Shown: positions 21,196 through 32,944 of the stretch, piece by piece
How the letters are laid out: each line of letters starts with the position of its first letter
Position numbering within the stretch: position 1 is the stretch's first letter
Assembly: GCA_034509495.1 (NCBI GenBank)
Contig: CM067521.1
Coordinates: 23,215,767 to 23,279,766 of the forward strand
Length of the DNA stretch: 64,000 nucleotides
From: Acestrorhynchus altus
Lineage: Eukaryota > Chordata > Actinopteri > Characiformes > Acestrorhynchidae
Direction of reading: 5' to 3'
Notes under the pieces: generated by a model
The model's input: the letters and a program-made list of their open reading frames with translations, nothing else
Databases searched by the model: none
Told to the model about the DNA's origin: nothing
Program-made: the position numbers and the translations under genes

Positions 21196-21848
21196 TGAGA
21201 ACAGTGATTCTTCAGTCATGACCCTTAATATGCTATAACAAAATGCTAACTAACTTCAAGTAAATTCAGTTCCTGCCAATTCCTCAATTTCTTATTTCTG
21301 CTCAATTCTTCAAATGTCCAGCCTGAGAGCTGGATTACTGACTGAACCACTGGAACCAGTACCTAGGGTTTTTCAGAACAAGGGCCTCAGATATTCAGCT
21401 GGAAATATTAGAATAATCTACATTGAAAATGTAAAACTTTATGACTTTGTGTTCTTGCTTCGTTTCACGTATTATTTTTTGTATGCTTGGCTTTGTATTT
21501 GTTGGTATATCGGTGAGTGATGGTGAGGGGGTTTCCAAAGTGCTCAGGGGCTTCATAAGCACCTAATCCTTGCCTGCAGCACTGCCTTGGGTTTTTGACC
21601 CCTTTGACACTGCTGTTCATCTTAAATCCACCTTAAATTATGCAGCTGTTGAAAGCAGTTGAATGCAGAAGAGGGAAATTCCAATGAAAAGCTAACTTTA
21701 TCCACGAGACTCAGCAATGCACATGTATAGTTTACAGCGTGATTTACCAACTTGTGTTTATGTTTGTATGTTTATAGGAATGCTTACATTAACTGACCCA
21801 AAAGGTTACATGCATGGTAGAAAATCCCAGACTGACCACTCCAGCATA
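21196..21848. other. Unique sequence
   Basis: Nothing recognised. Confidence 0.4.
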
Positions 21849-22277
21849 ATCTTAGTGTTACTGAGCTCCACTAAAGCATGAGTAGACTGATAAATCACTG
21901 TGATCAGTTATTGATCTCAGTGTTACTGAGCTCTACTAAAGCATGAGTAGACTGATAAATCACTGTGATCAGTTATTGATCTCAGTGATACTGAACTCTA
22001 CTAAAGCATGAGTAGACTGATAAATCACTGTGCTGATCAGTTCTTTATCTCAGTGTTACTGAACTCTACTAAAGCATGAGTAGACTGATAAATCACTGTG
22101 ATCAGTTATTGATCTCAGTGTTACTGAGCTCTACTAAAGCATGAGTAGACTGATAAATCACTGTGATCAGTTATTGATTTGTGTTACTGAACTCTACTAA
22201 AGCATGAGTAGACTGATAAATCACTGTGTTCAGTTATTGATCTCAGTGTTACTGAACTCTACTAAAGCATGAGTAGA
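21849..22277 (+). repeat. 65-bp satellite array, 6.6 units, forward
   Basis: The unit reads ATCTCAGTGTTACTGAGCTC, then TACTAAAGCATGAGTAGACT, GATAAATCACTGTGATCAGT, TATTG. Units differ by one to four bases; the third has a 3-bp insertion and the sixth a 2-bp loss. It contains the self-complementary words CTCAGTGTTACTGAG and TGATCA. The same unit occurs in reverse orientation at 23440-23629. Confidence 0.97.
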
Positions 22278-23439
22278 ACAAAAGAAAACATGGTGCTTTA
22301 CATGTATCATTATGAAACAGTTTAAACTGCATCTTAAACTCAGAACTGTATCATTACTACACAGACTAAACAAAAGGTGACAGATTAGGATGCAAACATG
22401 AAATGGTCCATAATTTCACACAGGCATTGTATGTTGACCTCAGGGTGAAAAATAAAACATTGAATATTGGCCCTTTTAATACATTAATTCACGGCAGCAA
22501 TTCTCCGTGTGTGAAAACACAAATTCTGTGCTCTCAGAACAACATAATCACGCCTTTCCAACTCAATTTGCCTTCTGATTGATTACAGCATGAAGAGCTG
22601 CTTAAAGAAGATATCATGCGCACAACTGAAAAGCAATTAATTTCAGGGTTTGGAGGCACGCACATTCCCTGGCTTATTGGGGGAAACAGAGGGAAACCAA
22701 TTGCAGACTTGAGTCGCAACTGACTTTAAATGTCATACTCAAGGTAGTGCTGGCCTAGCTGGGGCTGCCTGTGAAACTGGGGATTGCTCCTGCATGCATC
22801 ATTAAGGAAACATATGAGGTGATTAGGAATGGAGATGATGTGTGTCTCGGCTTCTCTTCATTTGAAAAGAAGAGGAGTGTCAGCCTTCGATGATAATCCC
22901 ATTGCACGGTTGCCAGGGCAGCTCTCAGTCACACTGTGTGATCGCCACTTGCTGGGAGTACGATTTCCTCATCAGAATGCGCTCATAGACAAAGCCAACC
23001 CTAATGAGTCACTGACAATACGTTCACTTTGACTTTTTTACTTTCCAATACATTCTTCATGTGTACTTATGACGGACGAAGCCTTCTGTTTGACACTGTG
23101 TCAGGATTTGTGCACATTCACTGAAAGCTTGCATTGATCCTTTTTTCATCTTTTTTTTGAACGATCACAACCTCCTCCACCATGACCATCTTTGCTGTCA
23201 TCAGAAACATATTGCTTAACATCCATTCCAGCTAAAGGATGCATAGATGTAAATGGGAAATGAGTAATATGAAATTCATGTTAATTTTTGTGTATAAAGG
23301 GAATATGTGAGCCTTAAATTATAACTTTAATTAATAAATAATTGTATATTCGCAGCTTAAGTGTGAATAAACTGACACAAGGACAGTACTGCGCTTATCA
23401 ACCATGAACATTGTCCACTACAGAGTTTGTTCATTTTAT
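22278..23439. other. Unique core between inverted satellites, with a candidate conserved block at 22460-23040
   Basis: Repeat-free. 22460-23040 carries many regulatory-like words: TTGATTACAGCATGAAG, AAGCAATTAATTTCAGG, TGCATGCATCATTAAGG and ACCCTAATGAGTCA. No frame is convincing. The flanking satellites point at each other. Whether the core travels with them as one element, or is a single-copy enhancer, cannot be told from the sequence. Confidence 0.4.
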
Positions 23440-23629
23440 AGAGCTCAGTAACACTGAGATCAATAACTGATCACAGTGATTTATCAGTCTACTCATGCTT
23501 TAGTAGAGTTAACACTGAGATCAATAACTGAACACAGTGATTTATCAGTCTACTCATGCTTTAGTAGAGTTCAGTAACACTGAGATCAATAACTGAACAC
23601 AGTGATTTATCAGTCTACTCATGCTATAG
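23440..23629 (-). repeat. 65-bp satellite array, 2.9 units, reverse
   Basis: Reverse complement of the array at 21849-22277: AACACTGAGATCAATAACTG, then A(T/A)CACAGTGATTTATCAGTC, TACTCATGCTTTAGTAGAG. The middle unit lacks CAGT at the AGTTAACAC junction. The GAACAC variant, seen once in the forward array (sixth unit, TGTTC), is present in two of the three units here. Confidence 0.97.
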
Positions 23630-23853
23630 CATGTAATTCCAAACAAGAAAACAACGTTTCTCATTTTTTAGACCCATTGTTGCCCATGTTCAACAGTCAG
23701 TAACACTAATAATGACGTGCAGAGAGCACGCTTGTAGAACATGGCAGGGATCGACGTGCCAAATGTTTCATTTGAGCAGCCCTCCCTCACCTCTCCGTTC
23801 TGCACCGTGTAGCCATGGCTGCACGACTGTGTTACACCAGCAACCAAAAACAG

Positions 23854-23867
23854 CCCCCCCCCCCCCC
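23854..23867. repeat. C14 homopolymer
   Basis: Fourteen consecutive C residues. Confidence 0.95.
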
Positions 23868-24985
23868 AGACTCGCCCAGTCAGAGAGTGTGTCAATCATT
23901 GTTTGATCTGACTTAATCCACAGGTAAGACTGTGGCTTTAGAGCTGACAGAATGACTGCTGATCTGAATCAGCTTGTCAATTAACCAGTGAGACGACCTC
24001 CTCCACTTCAGTGGCAGCACTGTTATTGTGACTGTTGGAGAGCCTGATTCATTAAGGCACCGGGATATCTCAGGTTTCGCTCACTGTATGCACTAGTAAC
24101 AAAAAATAATTGGAAATGATCAGAGCACTGATGACATAGAACACATTACTGTATAGAATATAATGAGGAGTTGGATTCAGGACCACAACAACATCAATAG
24201 TATGGATTATAGCTTTGCAGCTCTCTCCAGCTATTTGCATCCCGTGTCTTAGTGGGACTGAGACTAGGTATGCATGCATAGGCCTATACGTGTTTCGCTT
24301 GCTTTGTGGCTCTCTCTCTCTAAACCGAGGGTCTCAGTCTCTTAAGAACATCAGTCTGAATTAGAAAACGAGTGAATGGGTCTCTTTATCTTATATGGCA
24401 CAATTGGATATTTGAAGTAAGCATTTCTGCCTCGATCGAGAGCAAAGAAAGCATCTTTCTTCTCTCTTGAAAGGAGGCGAATTATAAAAAAAAATTTGTA
24501 ATTTAAGGGTGGGTTTCGACTTGTCTTAAGTAAACTCCCCCCACACCCGCCCCGCCCTCCTCTACACAGCTATTTAAGAATTCAAATCATCTTTCAAATG
24601 AAGGAGAACAAAAAGGGATCTGTCTTCTTTTCAAGGTCAGAACGATTGTCGGTCCAGTGGCTCGTGTCCTTGCGCTGTCCAGGCCACGTGAAAAAATTCC
24701 AAAGAATTAAAATATGATGTGTGCGTCTGTATGTCTGATCTTGAAAACAGCTTTGTGCCGTCCTTTCACAGAGAGAGATGTTTCCGCAACTAGTTTGTTT
24801 TACATTATTTGCCGAGAACAGAAACTTGACCTCTTTGAAAGGCCTTGCTCCTGGAAACTGTCTGTTTCAGAAGCCTCACAGCAAGTCGCCGAACAAAGAA
24901 AAAAGTAGAAGAAATGAAATAGAAACGGCTCTGATAAACGCATGAAAGGTATTCAGAAGAAGGAGCAAAAATGTTATTAATGCAT
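23868..24985. other. Unique sequence
   Basis: No repeat recognised. 24500-24720 is mixed, with a C-rich stretch at about 24538-24560. No supported exon. Confidence 0.35.
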
Positions 24986-24989
24986 ATCC

Positions 24990-25180
24990 TTGCTGTCACG
25001 CAAAAAGCCTTGTATCTACACTCCATCCTCATGCACTTGGATATTTTTGAAAACTGTGGCTTTTGGTCTCCCGTGCACATGAAAATGTCATTTTTGGACA
25101 TTGAAAATGGAGCTTTTCCAAAATGCTCCAGTGTTTTCAGTGTTGTCATGTGGACGGGGAAAAATGAGCTTCAGAAAAAC
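24990..25180. mobile_element. Probable DNA-transposon-derived repeat
   Basis: The blocks GTGCACATGAAAATG, GACATTGAAAATGGAG, TTTTCAGTGTTGTCATGTGG and ACGGGGAAAA resemble a fish repeat family marked by 'GTGTGGACGGGGAAAAC' and repeated AAAATG/AAACGGAG words. The 132-codon plus frame across it (24971-25369) therefore looks like repeat-derived noise. The superfamily is uncertain. Confidence 0.45.
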
Positions 25181-25639
25181 ACTTTCTATCGGTCCGGTCC
25201 TCGCGAACGTTTGATACGATATATAGAAAATCTGCCAGACGTGTCAAAAAGCGAAAAACCGAAAAAAAAAAATGGAGTTACAAGGTTTTTCCATGACAGT
25301 GACGATAATGGTAAATGCACAATAGCTTTTAATAAATGTTACAAGTCTGCTGTGGCATGGTGTGACTGACAGCAGCACATTCCTCAGGCCAAGCCTGTCC
25401 CTGGGGCTGTTTGTACAAGCCTATAGGATTCACAAGGATGACAGTAACCATACAATATCCATACATCAGACGGTGTCAGGAAGCCCCGGGTTATGGAAGG
25501 ATGCGGTGTCCCCTTTCTTCCTATCCCAAAGGGCCAGTGGGCAAGCGGGGACAGGCGGGAGAAGGGGTTGGAGAGAGGGTGGGGGTGAGGAGCTGGAGCA
25601 CATCGCGCAGGAAGCGAGGGGCAGATTTATATACCGTTG

Positions 25640-25920
25640 ATCAAATTGCGGGTGAGTTATAGCCGGAGCCTCCCCCGCTCCTCGTCCTGCGGCACAGCGC
25701 TATATCACCTTCAGCCTGACAGGCAGAGTGCCTAATTCTCAAATCAGACATCCATTACAGAATAATAGAGCTGAATGGAGAGGTAGAGTTTCCCTATGGG
25801 GGATTAGCCCGCCGTAATTTATAATCCATAACATGCACGTGAAGTCATTCATAGCCTTTACCCCGACAGTGCCCTTGTCAATCAATTGTAGGAGGCGACG
25901 GAGGAAAACAAATAGTGATG
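25640..25920. other. Candidate conserved non-coding block
   Basis: Repeat-free, with AGACATCCATTACAGAATAAT, CCGTAATTTATAATCCATAAC (split across 25812-25832) and GTCAATCAATTGTAGG words. It looks like developmental enhancer sequence; conservation untested. Confidence 0.4.
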
Positions 25921-26690
25921 AATGAGATGGATGGGGTTGGGGGGTGAGGGGGGTTGTGGTTGGTCTTTTTTCGGAGGTGACGAGGGCTCAGGCAGTTGTC
26001 GAGTGGGCTTTTTTATTTCCCTGAGCATTTGATTATTGCTCTTAAGTGGGAGACATGCTCAGCCACTGATCTGCAACTGAGTGCTAATACACTATGGTAG
26101 TCCTAATACTATGCACTAGTAGTCGCACTAAGCCAGTGGTTTACCTTTCATAGTTAGGATTTAGTAGTTTAATCATTTTAAAAATAATAAAAAAAGCAGT
26201 CTGCGTGCTCATATTGATTTTAAAAGACTCAAAATGGTTAACATCTGTATCAAGTCTTTTAACTTGCACTGCAGCCAGTTGTATCACGTGATCCAATAAT
26301 AGGCCTCATCAGTTACCATTAACATGCAATCAGCGTTGCCTCAGTTCCTCTAAGGGCTCGGCATTAGTGACAATATGCGATGCATCATGCGGTCCGCACC
26401 CTGCATATGAATACCTCTGGTGTTTGTTCAAAAGCATGACATGCGCTGAGACATGTCAAAATTAAAATTGGACCAAACACCGATGCAATTAAAATGCAAA
26501 TGCTGAAGATGAGAGATTCATACTCAGATAGGGCCTGTGGCAACATGGCCAATCAGCTCGCATGCAGGGTGATCAAGCAAGCCCCGCAGAGCGACACGGC
26601 CGACCGTCCTGTTGGGCCACAGTATAATATAATTAAGGCCTCGTAATTTGTGTCCTGCTAATTCTGACCGGACTTTCGTACGCACTAATT
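25921..26690. other. Unique sequence, candidate conserved block at 26300-26690
   Basis: Words such as TTACCATTAACATGCAATC, ATGCAATTAAAATGCAAATG and ATAATATAATTAAGGCC are typical of homeodomain/POU site clusters. There is no coding signal. 25930-25960 is G-rich. Confidence 0.35.
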
Positions 26691-26692
26691 CT

Positions 26693-27015
26693 CCAAATGC
26701 TTGTGGACATTCCCTTTTTCAGTTTGCACTCATTGCTGAAACAGGTGTGCAAATGCACACACACAGCTTGTCTAGTCCCTGAAACATGAAACTCCATATC
26801 TAAGGTGGGGGCTACAGGGGTAGAAAGCCATTAAGCATTGAGCGGTGGAGGGAACTGTTCTCTGGAATGATGGTTCTCATTCCAGAACTTATGGCATGAG
26901 TTGACAATGGGGTGTGGTGATGATCATCCAACATTATGACCTCACTAATGCTTATCGCTGAACACAATCAAATCCTCACAGCAATGCTCCACAGTGTGGT
27001 CCACAGCCTTAAAAT
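26693..27015 (+). mobile_element. Family A copy, nearly complete
   Basis: Left end CCAAATGCTTGTGGACATTC, then TGTGCAAATGCACACACACA, GCTTGTCTAGTCCCTG, AGCATTGAGCGGTGGAG, GTTCTCTGGAATGATGG, GTGATGATCATCCAACATTA and ACAATCAAATCCTCACAGCA. The right terminal block is degraded. Non-coding. Confidence 0.75.
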
Positions 27016-28710
27016 TCCGGTAAAATAACCATTCCCAATTGAGGAGTTCTGATAGATTCCATATCGATGCATCTCAAATAATCACTAGTCCAAAGGCATT
27101 TGACTGGTGTAGAACTACAGCCATGTTGCATTTTCCACTGAATGGGGATAATAGGGGGTTGGGGCTGTTTGGTGGGTAAGTGGGTCGCTGGCTCTCAGAT
27201 TGTTGGACTCTAAGGAGTCTGGTGGAAAAGTCTCCATTATTATTAGCCCTCGGTCCTGGCGGCACGGGTGCGGGGACAGCAACAGTTCTCCAGGCACCAA
27301 GAAACATTAAAAACTGCTCACCAGGGGAACGGCCACTGCTTTCTAATGTTCCAATGAGATTACAGAGGGAGGAAAATAGGGTACAAATATATAAAGAAAA
27401 CCAACCTAATACTTTCAAACCAACAAATAGGACAAAGGGGGAAAAGATGGAAAACGATTACATATGGCTTGTGCAGGTAACTCGTAATGAGAATGGTGGC
27501 TGCCGTAGAGGTCCTTTTCAACAAGGTTAAACGGTGAGTTAAAGGACGTGAGGTATTCAACATGTAGCACAGGGGAGCGCTTAACCAGACCATTACAGAG
27601 CATGTCTCCTTGTCCTTTCACTGATTTACTGATGGCAGCTACATTAAAGACCAACATTTCTACATCAATGCTTCGCGCACTAAAAAGCCTTTGAGTGGTC
27701 CGGTAATGACAGAAAACAGCCTTTAAAAAGAAGTTGTGGGAAAAGTGATTACTTCCCGCTTCGATTGCGCTTTCAAATCCAGAAAGAAATTGTTTCAGCT
27801 CTCCCCAAGACCTTCTGACAGTTCATCATTTTTACACTCAACTAAGCCCAACCATCATCAGCCATCGATCACAATCCTGGGGAAACAGGACTAGGATGAT
27901 AGAAGAACTCCAGGTTAGTCCCGTTCGCAGAGGTGCGGGGATGGCGACTACAAGCTGCCAGGAAATGTGCTCCCATCAACAATCCCAACGAACTATACAA
28001 TCACGAGCGGCTGGCGGAGCAAATGGAGAAAGACTCCATCAGAGCAAATATCAAAGCGTCAATCTGGAGTGGGTGGCGTGGAAGCAAAGTTGACGCCACG
28101 CGAAAGTGAAGGACGCTAATCTCCGGATATGTCGGCTAAAATGTCATTAGAGAAAGCCGGAGTGTCTCTTATTACATGACGGTGGTTAAAAGGGAGCAGT
28201 GCTAAATGCTTCAGCCTAGGATGATCCCATCGTACCTGCAGGCTACGGAAGCTAAACCAGGTCTAATCACACAAGTCTTGTCTATGGATCTGTAGGAATA
28301 AGGCTCTCCGTTTAAGGGGGCATTAGAGAAGAGTCATCTAGGACTGCACTACATGTCTAATCTGGGAGCATTGCAAAGAAAAGTGTAAGTGGGGTTACAG
28401 GTATGTTCTGGCTGTGTTAAAGTAACATTATGTAGCATTTTACCTTCGTTAATAAAGGGGGTATTAATAAGGAGTCTTATTTGTGTAGATTCCTATAATA
28501 TTACTCTACTGCCTCAGTCCACAAGTGACTGTTCTGCATCTCTTAAAATCATTCTTTTGGAAAAGTATGTCCACTTCCCAACTGTAGGGGGAGCCAAAAA
28601 CAAGAAATACCAATTCTCACATAATGATGCTTTAAACAATTATTTTCCATCATTGACTGTTTTTTTTTGTTCATGCTGGCAATGAATATCTTAAGGCAGT
28701 CCACATTTTA
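27016..28710. other. Unique sequence, candidate conserved block at 27520-27800
   Basis: Frames of 60-116 codons on both strands overlap around 27070-27660 with no domain. 27520-27800 is repeat-free with CTTTAAAAAGAAGTTG and TGATTACTTCCCGC words. No exon was supported. Confidence 0.3.
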
Positions 28711-28713
28711 GAG

Positions 28714-28920
28714 CAGTGTTTCTCAACCCTGGTCCGAGAGGCAGCCCTGCCCTGCACACTTTTGTGAATTATTGCATTAACACACCTTCTGCGACTCTGA
28801 ATGGGCTTATTAATTAGTTGATTACTTTAATCAGGTGTGTTGAGAGCACGGGAAGGTCTAAAATATGCTGGGCAAATATGCAGGGCAGGGGTACCCCCAG
28901 GATCACCTTGTCTAACATTG
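28714..28920 (+). mobile_element. hAT-type non-autonomous element, family B copy 2
   Basis: Starts CAGTGTTTCTCAACCCTGG, matching 18870-18888, and shares ACTCTGAATGG, GTTAATTAG/GGAGCTGATT and CAGGTGTGTTG blocks with it. The right end (CCCCCAGGATCACCTTG) is diverged, and no target duplication could be defended. Confidence 0.7.
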
Positions 28921-29057
28921 CAAAATTAAACATTATAATTAAAAAAAAGGAAAATTAAATTGACAGAAAATAATTAGGACTGAATCTGGTTTGTTCTAAT
29001 CTGAAGAACTGACTTTCCATGCATGCACCTTTTTGAGAAGTTTATCAAGGCTTTCGA

Positions 29058-29186
29058 ACGGCGGTTCTTAAACTGTGGCAGATGTAAAACTGGTGGACCT
29101 CTGACAAAAGAGACTACATTTTTGGCCTATTACGTTGTGCGTGGTGCATGTGTGGTACCAGTTCTTAAAGGTTTGAGAACCACTGC
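29058..29186 (+). mobile_element. hAT-type MITE, separate family
   Basis: The left terminus CGGCGGTTCTTAAACTGTGG and the right terminus GGTTTGAGAACCACTG are inverted repeats of the 'CAGNGGTTCTCAAACT' kind found in hAT elements. Length is about 130 bp. Flanking 8-mers agree only in part (CTTTCGAA / CTTTTAGA), so the target duplication is uncertain. Confidence 0.6.
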
Positions 29187-30595
29187 TTTTAGAATGATCT
29201 GGTCTACACGAGTGCATCATACGAAGATTTGAATTTCATGCTGAACAAGTACATATTACAGTGCCAATTTTAGACAATTGGGATACATAATTCAGTTGAT
29301 TGATGTAAAGAAGAATGTGAACCCTCAGCACTTTAATGGGAGATCATGTAGTGGTCAGACTGGTTTATCCCAATGTCTCCATTGGACAATTTGCAATTTT
29401 TAATATAACTCTGGGCTACAAACCTTGGAGTGAGATTCTAAATATGAAAATATAATATGAATATATAAATATGAACATATAATATACAGTACGTAAAAAG
29501 TAGGACTCTAGACGAGGTGATTGGTGACCAGGTGATCACATGATTGGTGAAACTTTTACTGCAGTAATTCTGTAGAGCATTACCGAAAAGAAAATGCAAA
29601 AAGTTGGATACAGAAGTTCAGAAATGTGCGAAAAGTGGGTCTGAGGAACATAAGTTAAAGCATATTAGCCACTCTGCTCCTCTCCACAGCTTGTAATGAT
29701 CTATTTTCCATATTTATGCTCTCTAGATTGGTCCCTCCTGCAAATAGCACACTGGTCTCTTTCTGATTCCCCCTGTACACTGCAGACGTGTCAGCGGACC
29801 ACCGCTAACAATACGGGTTCATTTCCCTCAGGTCCGAGACTAAGACTTTCAGCACATCATGAGCCAATTCTAAAAATGAAGGGCTTAAACATCAGAGTCA
29901 ATTAGGTTAAAAATCAGTACAGCTTTTAACAGAACTTGAAGTTGGCAACACCGGAGCAGCTGGGCGAATATGGCTGAATATGGGAGTCGTAAAAGCATTG
30001 CTTGTGACTGAAATTAAGTTGATATTTATTAATGAATGCTTTATTTTTATTCATCAACACAGTGTGTGATATTAACCCTTTAGACCCTGTATGTAAGTCC
30101 ACATTTCATCACTTTCATAGCTCAAGCAGTGGCTTAATTAACAGTTTCTAAGATAGAACCCTGTTGGATTCTAAGATTGATTAGACAAAAAATTAAAAAT
30201 TAGATTTGCAATGAAAAATGTGAAATGCAATTGTCTTCCCTTTAAGGGTTGCACGCATAGTTGACTCGTCCAAAAATTAGTTGACACGTCCACTAGATGT
30301 AATTTTAATTTTCATAACTAATGCAAAAAGAAACAAGGGCGTTCACTATGTTCACTATGTTTAATTCATCTTAAATGCTGCCAACAGGAACGAGTGTGTA
30401 TTTCAAACTGTAGTAGAAATACCAGTTAACCGCAGACTCCCACCTTCCAGGGGTCTGTAATGTAGTGAGGTGTGACTGTGATGTACATAGTGCAGGTGAT
30501 TAGTATCTTACCTCACAGATGCTGCATTTGTGGAAACAGTTGGGGTGTAATATTTGTAGCTTTTCTGCTGTTGTGTCAGGAATGTGTCTCCAGTT
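29187..30595. other. Unique, mostly AT-rich sequence
   Basis: Short ATATAAATATGAACATATAA runs occur near 29445-29485. GTTCACTATGTTCACTATGTT near 30340 is an 11-bp tandem duplication. No genes or repeat families were recognised. Confidence 0.4.
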
Positions 30596-30597
30596 GC

Positions 30598-30800
30598 ACG
30601 GCTGTCTGATCCACTCGTACCATATTTCTGGATTTTTCCGGTTGGTCGACTGTTCTCAGTTCAGCATTCGCACTGAGGGGTTTAAACACTCCAGCAGCAC
30701 TTCTGTGTCTGATCTACTCGCACCAGCACAACACACACTGACACACAACTAACATACCTGCTCTGTGATGGTCCTGGAAATTGAAGATCAGTGTTCAACA
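30598..30800 (+). mobile_element. Family D copy 2
   Basis: Has CTGTCTGATCCACTCGTACC, TTGGTCGACTGTTCTCAGTT, GTTTAAACACTCCAGCAGCA, TCTACTCGCACCAGCACAAC and CTGCTCTGTGATGGTCCTGG blocks. Unlike 15940-16345 it keeps part of the middle (GGTTGGTCGAC..CTCAG), and its left arm is mostly lost. Confidence 0.7.
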
Positions 30801-31329
30801 CCAACAACTCGTCAATTAATCGGAACATTATTCTTAAAGGCTTTCGCAAATATGAAATTCTACATTTCTACAAGTAATGGTTTCTGCCGTATAACTCTCG
30901 CAAGAATGTCATTTTTGTCCAGTCTATTTACGAGTGGGATTGGGATTGCTGACCTTATCTGAGATGAGCAAGCCTTGCAGGTCGCATTGATCTTCATCTG
31001 GGTTCTACTGGGGGCTCCTGGAAGAATTACCACTACTCTCTTGGAGCAATTTCAGGTAAGCTGCCTATTATGGTACGATTAACCACTACTACAAATTTTT
31101 CTCAATTTGCAGTTAATGGCCTTGATGGTGGTTTGCAGGAGTCACAGAGGCTTAGAAATTAATTTCTTGGTTGCAAGAAAGTGTGTTGAGAGCTTTTACG
31201 TCTCTACGTCAGGCTGCTGCAAAGGTACTCTTCAAGTGATGGTTAGATTCAGCAGGGCTGGAAATGAAGCCTTGCTGTTTCTAGTTTAATTGATCTCAAT
31301 TATCTATTAACAATGTGTTTGTCGTGGTG
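30801..31329. other. Unique sequence
   Basis: No repeat recognised; frames of 60-65 codons lack domains. Confidence 0.4.
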
Positions 31330-31600
31330 CGACAATGTTTTTTGGAGCTCAGGGAAGTGTTCACTTCAAGTTTGAGGTTTGTCTGTGTTACTGTGTGTGA
31401 ATAAATACATTTTACGTGGCACCAAGCTGTTGTCTGTGTGTCTCCCTGGGACTCAGATCACAACAAGAACAAACAATAATAAAAGAAAAACGGTGAGTGT
31501 GTCGGTGTGTGTAAGGAGCTGGAGAAGGAGCTGCAGGCTGTGCAGTGAGTGGGTGGAGTTTAATGTGTTGGTGTGTGTAAGGAGCTGGAGAAGGAGCTGT
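31330..31600 (+). mobile_element. Family E copy 3 with two 66-bp units
   Basis: Shares GTGAATAAATACATTTTACG, GTGGCACCAAGC and GTTGTCTGTGTGTCTC blocks with 15770-15830, and GATCACAACAAGAA with 4256-4270. It is followed at about 31502-31599 by one full and one partial 66-bp unit almost identical to those at 4340-4933. Confidence 0.75.
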
Positions 31601-32584
31601 GATGCAGGAGTAAGGTGCTAGTTAAGGAACTAAAACTTGGCAGAAGGAGCTGCTTTAACTTTAAAACATTAAACGTGACATTTGCAGCTCAGTTTGCTAC
31701 GTACTTCATTTTTCTTTTCCTGAACTGTTCAGTTAAAGAAACAATTTGAAATACTCACCCCATCACATCACACCCATGCTGTTCTTTCACAACAACACCC
31801 GACCTTTCATGTTCTGTTGCTTCAATTTCCTGACCAATCGGCGGCTTCCATCTGTCTTCAAAGGAACACAATTGACCACCTACTTTGCTGATTTCAGATG
31901 CAAACATCTTGTCGTTCTCCTCCCACCTCACCACCACCTCCAGCTTGGTCCTGGGTGGTTGTCCTCGGGGTAGGCTGCACGGCTCCACGGACAGCAGGAT
32001 CTGTGAGGACCCAGATTTGATAAGACTTGGGCTGGACCTTCCCCAGAGATCTCAACTTGCAATTATTGTTGTCTAGCAAAGCATGAAATCTGAAAACCTT
32101 TATTCTGTTTGCTTGTGTGTCTTGTATTTTGACCAGTTGGACTTAGTACCATCAGTGTCTCCTCAAACTAACATTTCAAAGAAGGTGTCTTTTATAGTAT
32201 GTGGTTTTCAGCGAGATTTTGCACGTCAACGTATGATTTACAGGTATTATGTATTTGACAACCATGTGGAAAATTATAGCCGCGCTCCAGGGAGGGGGCT
32301 ACAGAGTTGAAAGAGCTGAGAGTGAAGTTTATCTGTGTGCAGAGGGTCCAGGCCCCCTTAGAGAAACAGAAGGAGGAGAGGTATGTCCTTCTACAAAGCC
32401 ATACCAACACTAAAGTCCTAACATATTAAACCTGATCCTTGCCATCCCTGTGTATGAGCTCCTCTCTCAGACATGCCATAAACCTGGGCAGCTCAATTTT
32501 GATAAAGCCCACGTGTTTGTTTTTGTACCTTGTCGGGACATGGAGTCATGCATGCTTTCAGTCATCATGGAAACGAAAATCAGA
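31601..32584. other. Unique sequence
   Basis: A 77-codon minus frame at 31755-31988 and overlapping plus frames have no recognisable domain. No repeat family could be assigned. Confidence 0.35.
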
Positions 32585-32930
32585 GATGATTCTTTGAAGG
32601 ATCTGAAGGTTCTCCCATGGCCACTATTCCCCTGATGCCCCCGAGTCCCCCATCACGTTGCAATGCTCCCAACATACCTTCCGATACCCGTGAAGTCAGC
32701 CACCACCTCTTTTCGAACTGACACCGATGGAGAAATTTGCATGATCCCCAGCTCTGCTTCATCAGCCAACCAACACCTGTTCCAGCCAGAAGAAGGGAGA
32801 GAGTGCCACCCAGACAGTGCATGACCAGTTGTGCCCTCTCGGTTCTCCGGTTGCTCACGGCAAAGCTGGAGGACTAAGGATTCGAACCTGCAATCCCAAG
32901 GCCATAGTGTCATCATCACAGTCTGCCGAG
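32585..32930 (+). mobile_element. Dispersed SINE-like repeat copy
   Basis: Has CTCTGCTTCATCAGCCAACC, then CAGCCAGAAGAAGGGAGAG, and ends with a B-box-like GGATTCGAACCTGCAATCCC. The same kind of ending (TTCAAACCTGCGATCCTC) closes the copy at 59060-59285. Assignment is by recalled similarity to fish repeats. Confidence 0.5.
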
Positions 32931-32944
32931 TCTACGCAGGAACG

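Noticed and set aside
20371..21219. 282-codon minus-strand frame as a repeat protein gene
   Set aside because: The frame is created by a 24-bp tandem unit; the opposite strand is equally open, and no splice, promoter or domain evidence supports a gene.
21849..22277. CRISPR-like array
   Set aside because: Units are contiguous, with no unique spacers between direct repeats, and the setting is a vertebrate genome. The same holds for the 24-, 51- and 66-bp arrays.
24971..25369. 132-codon frame as a gene
   Set aside because: Its first half lies in a probable transposon-derived repeat; no domain and no splice context.
31755..31988. 77-codon minus frame as a coding fragment
   Set aside because: No motif could be matched, and overlapping plus frames are similar in quality.
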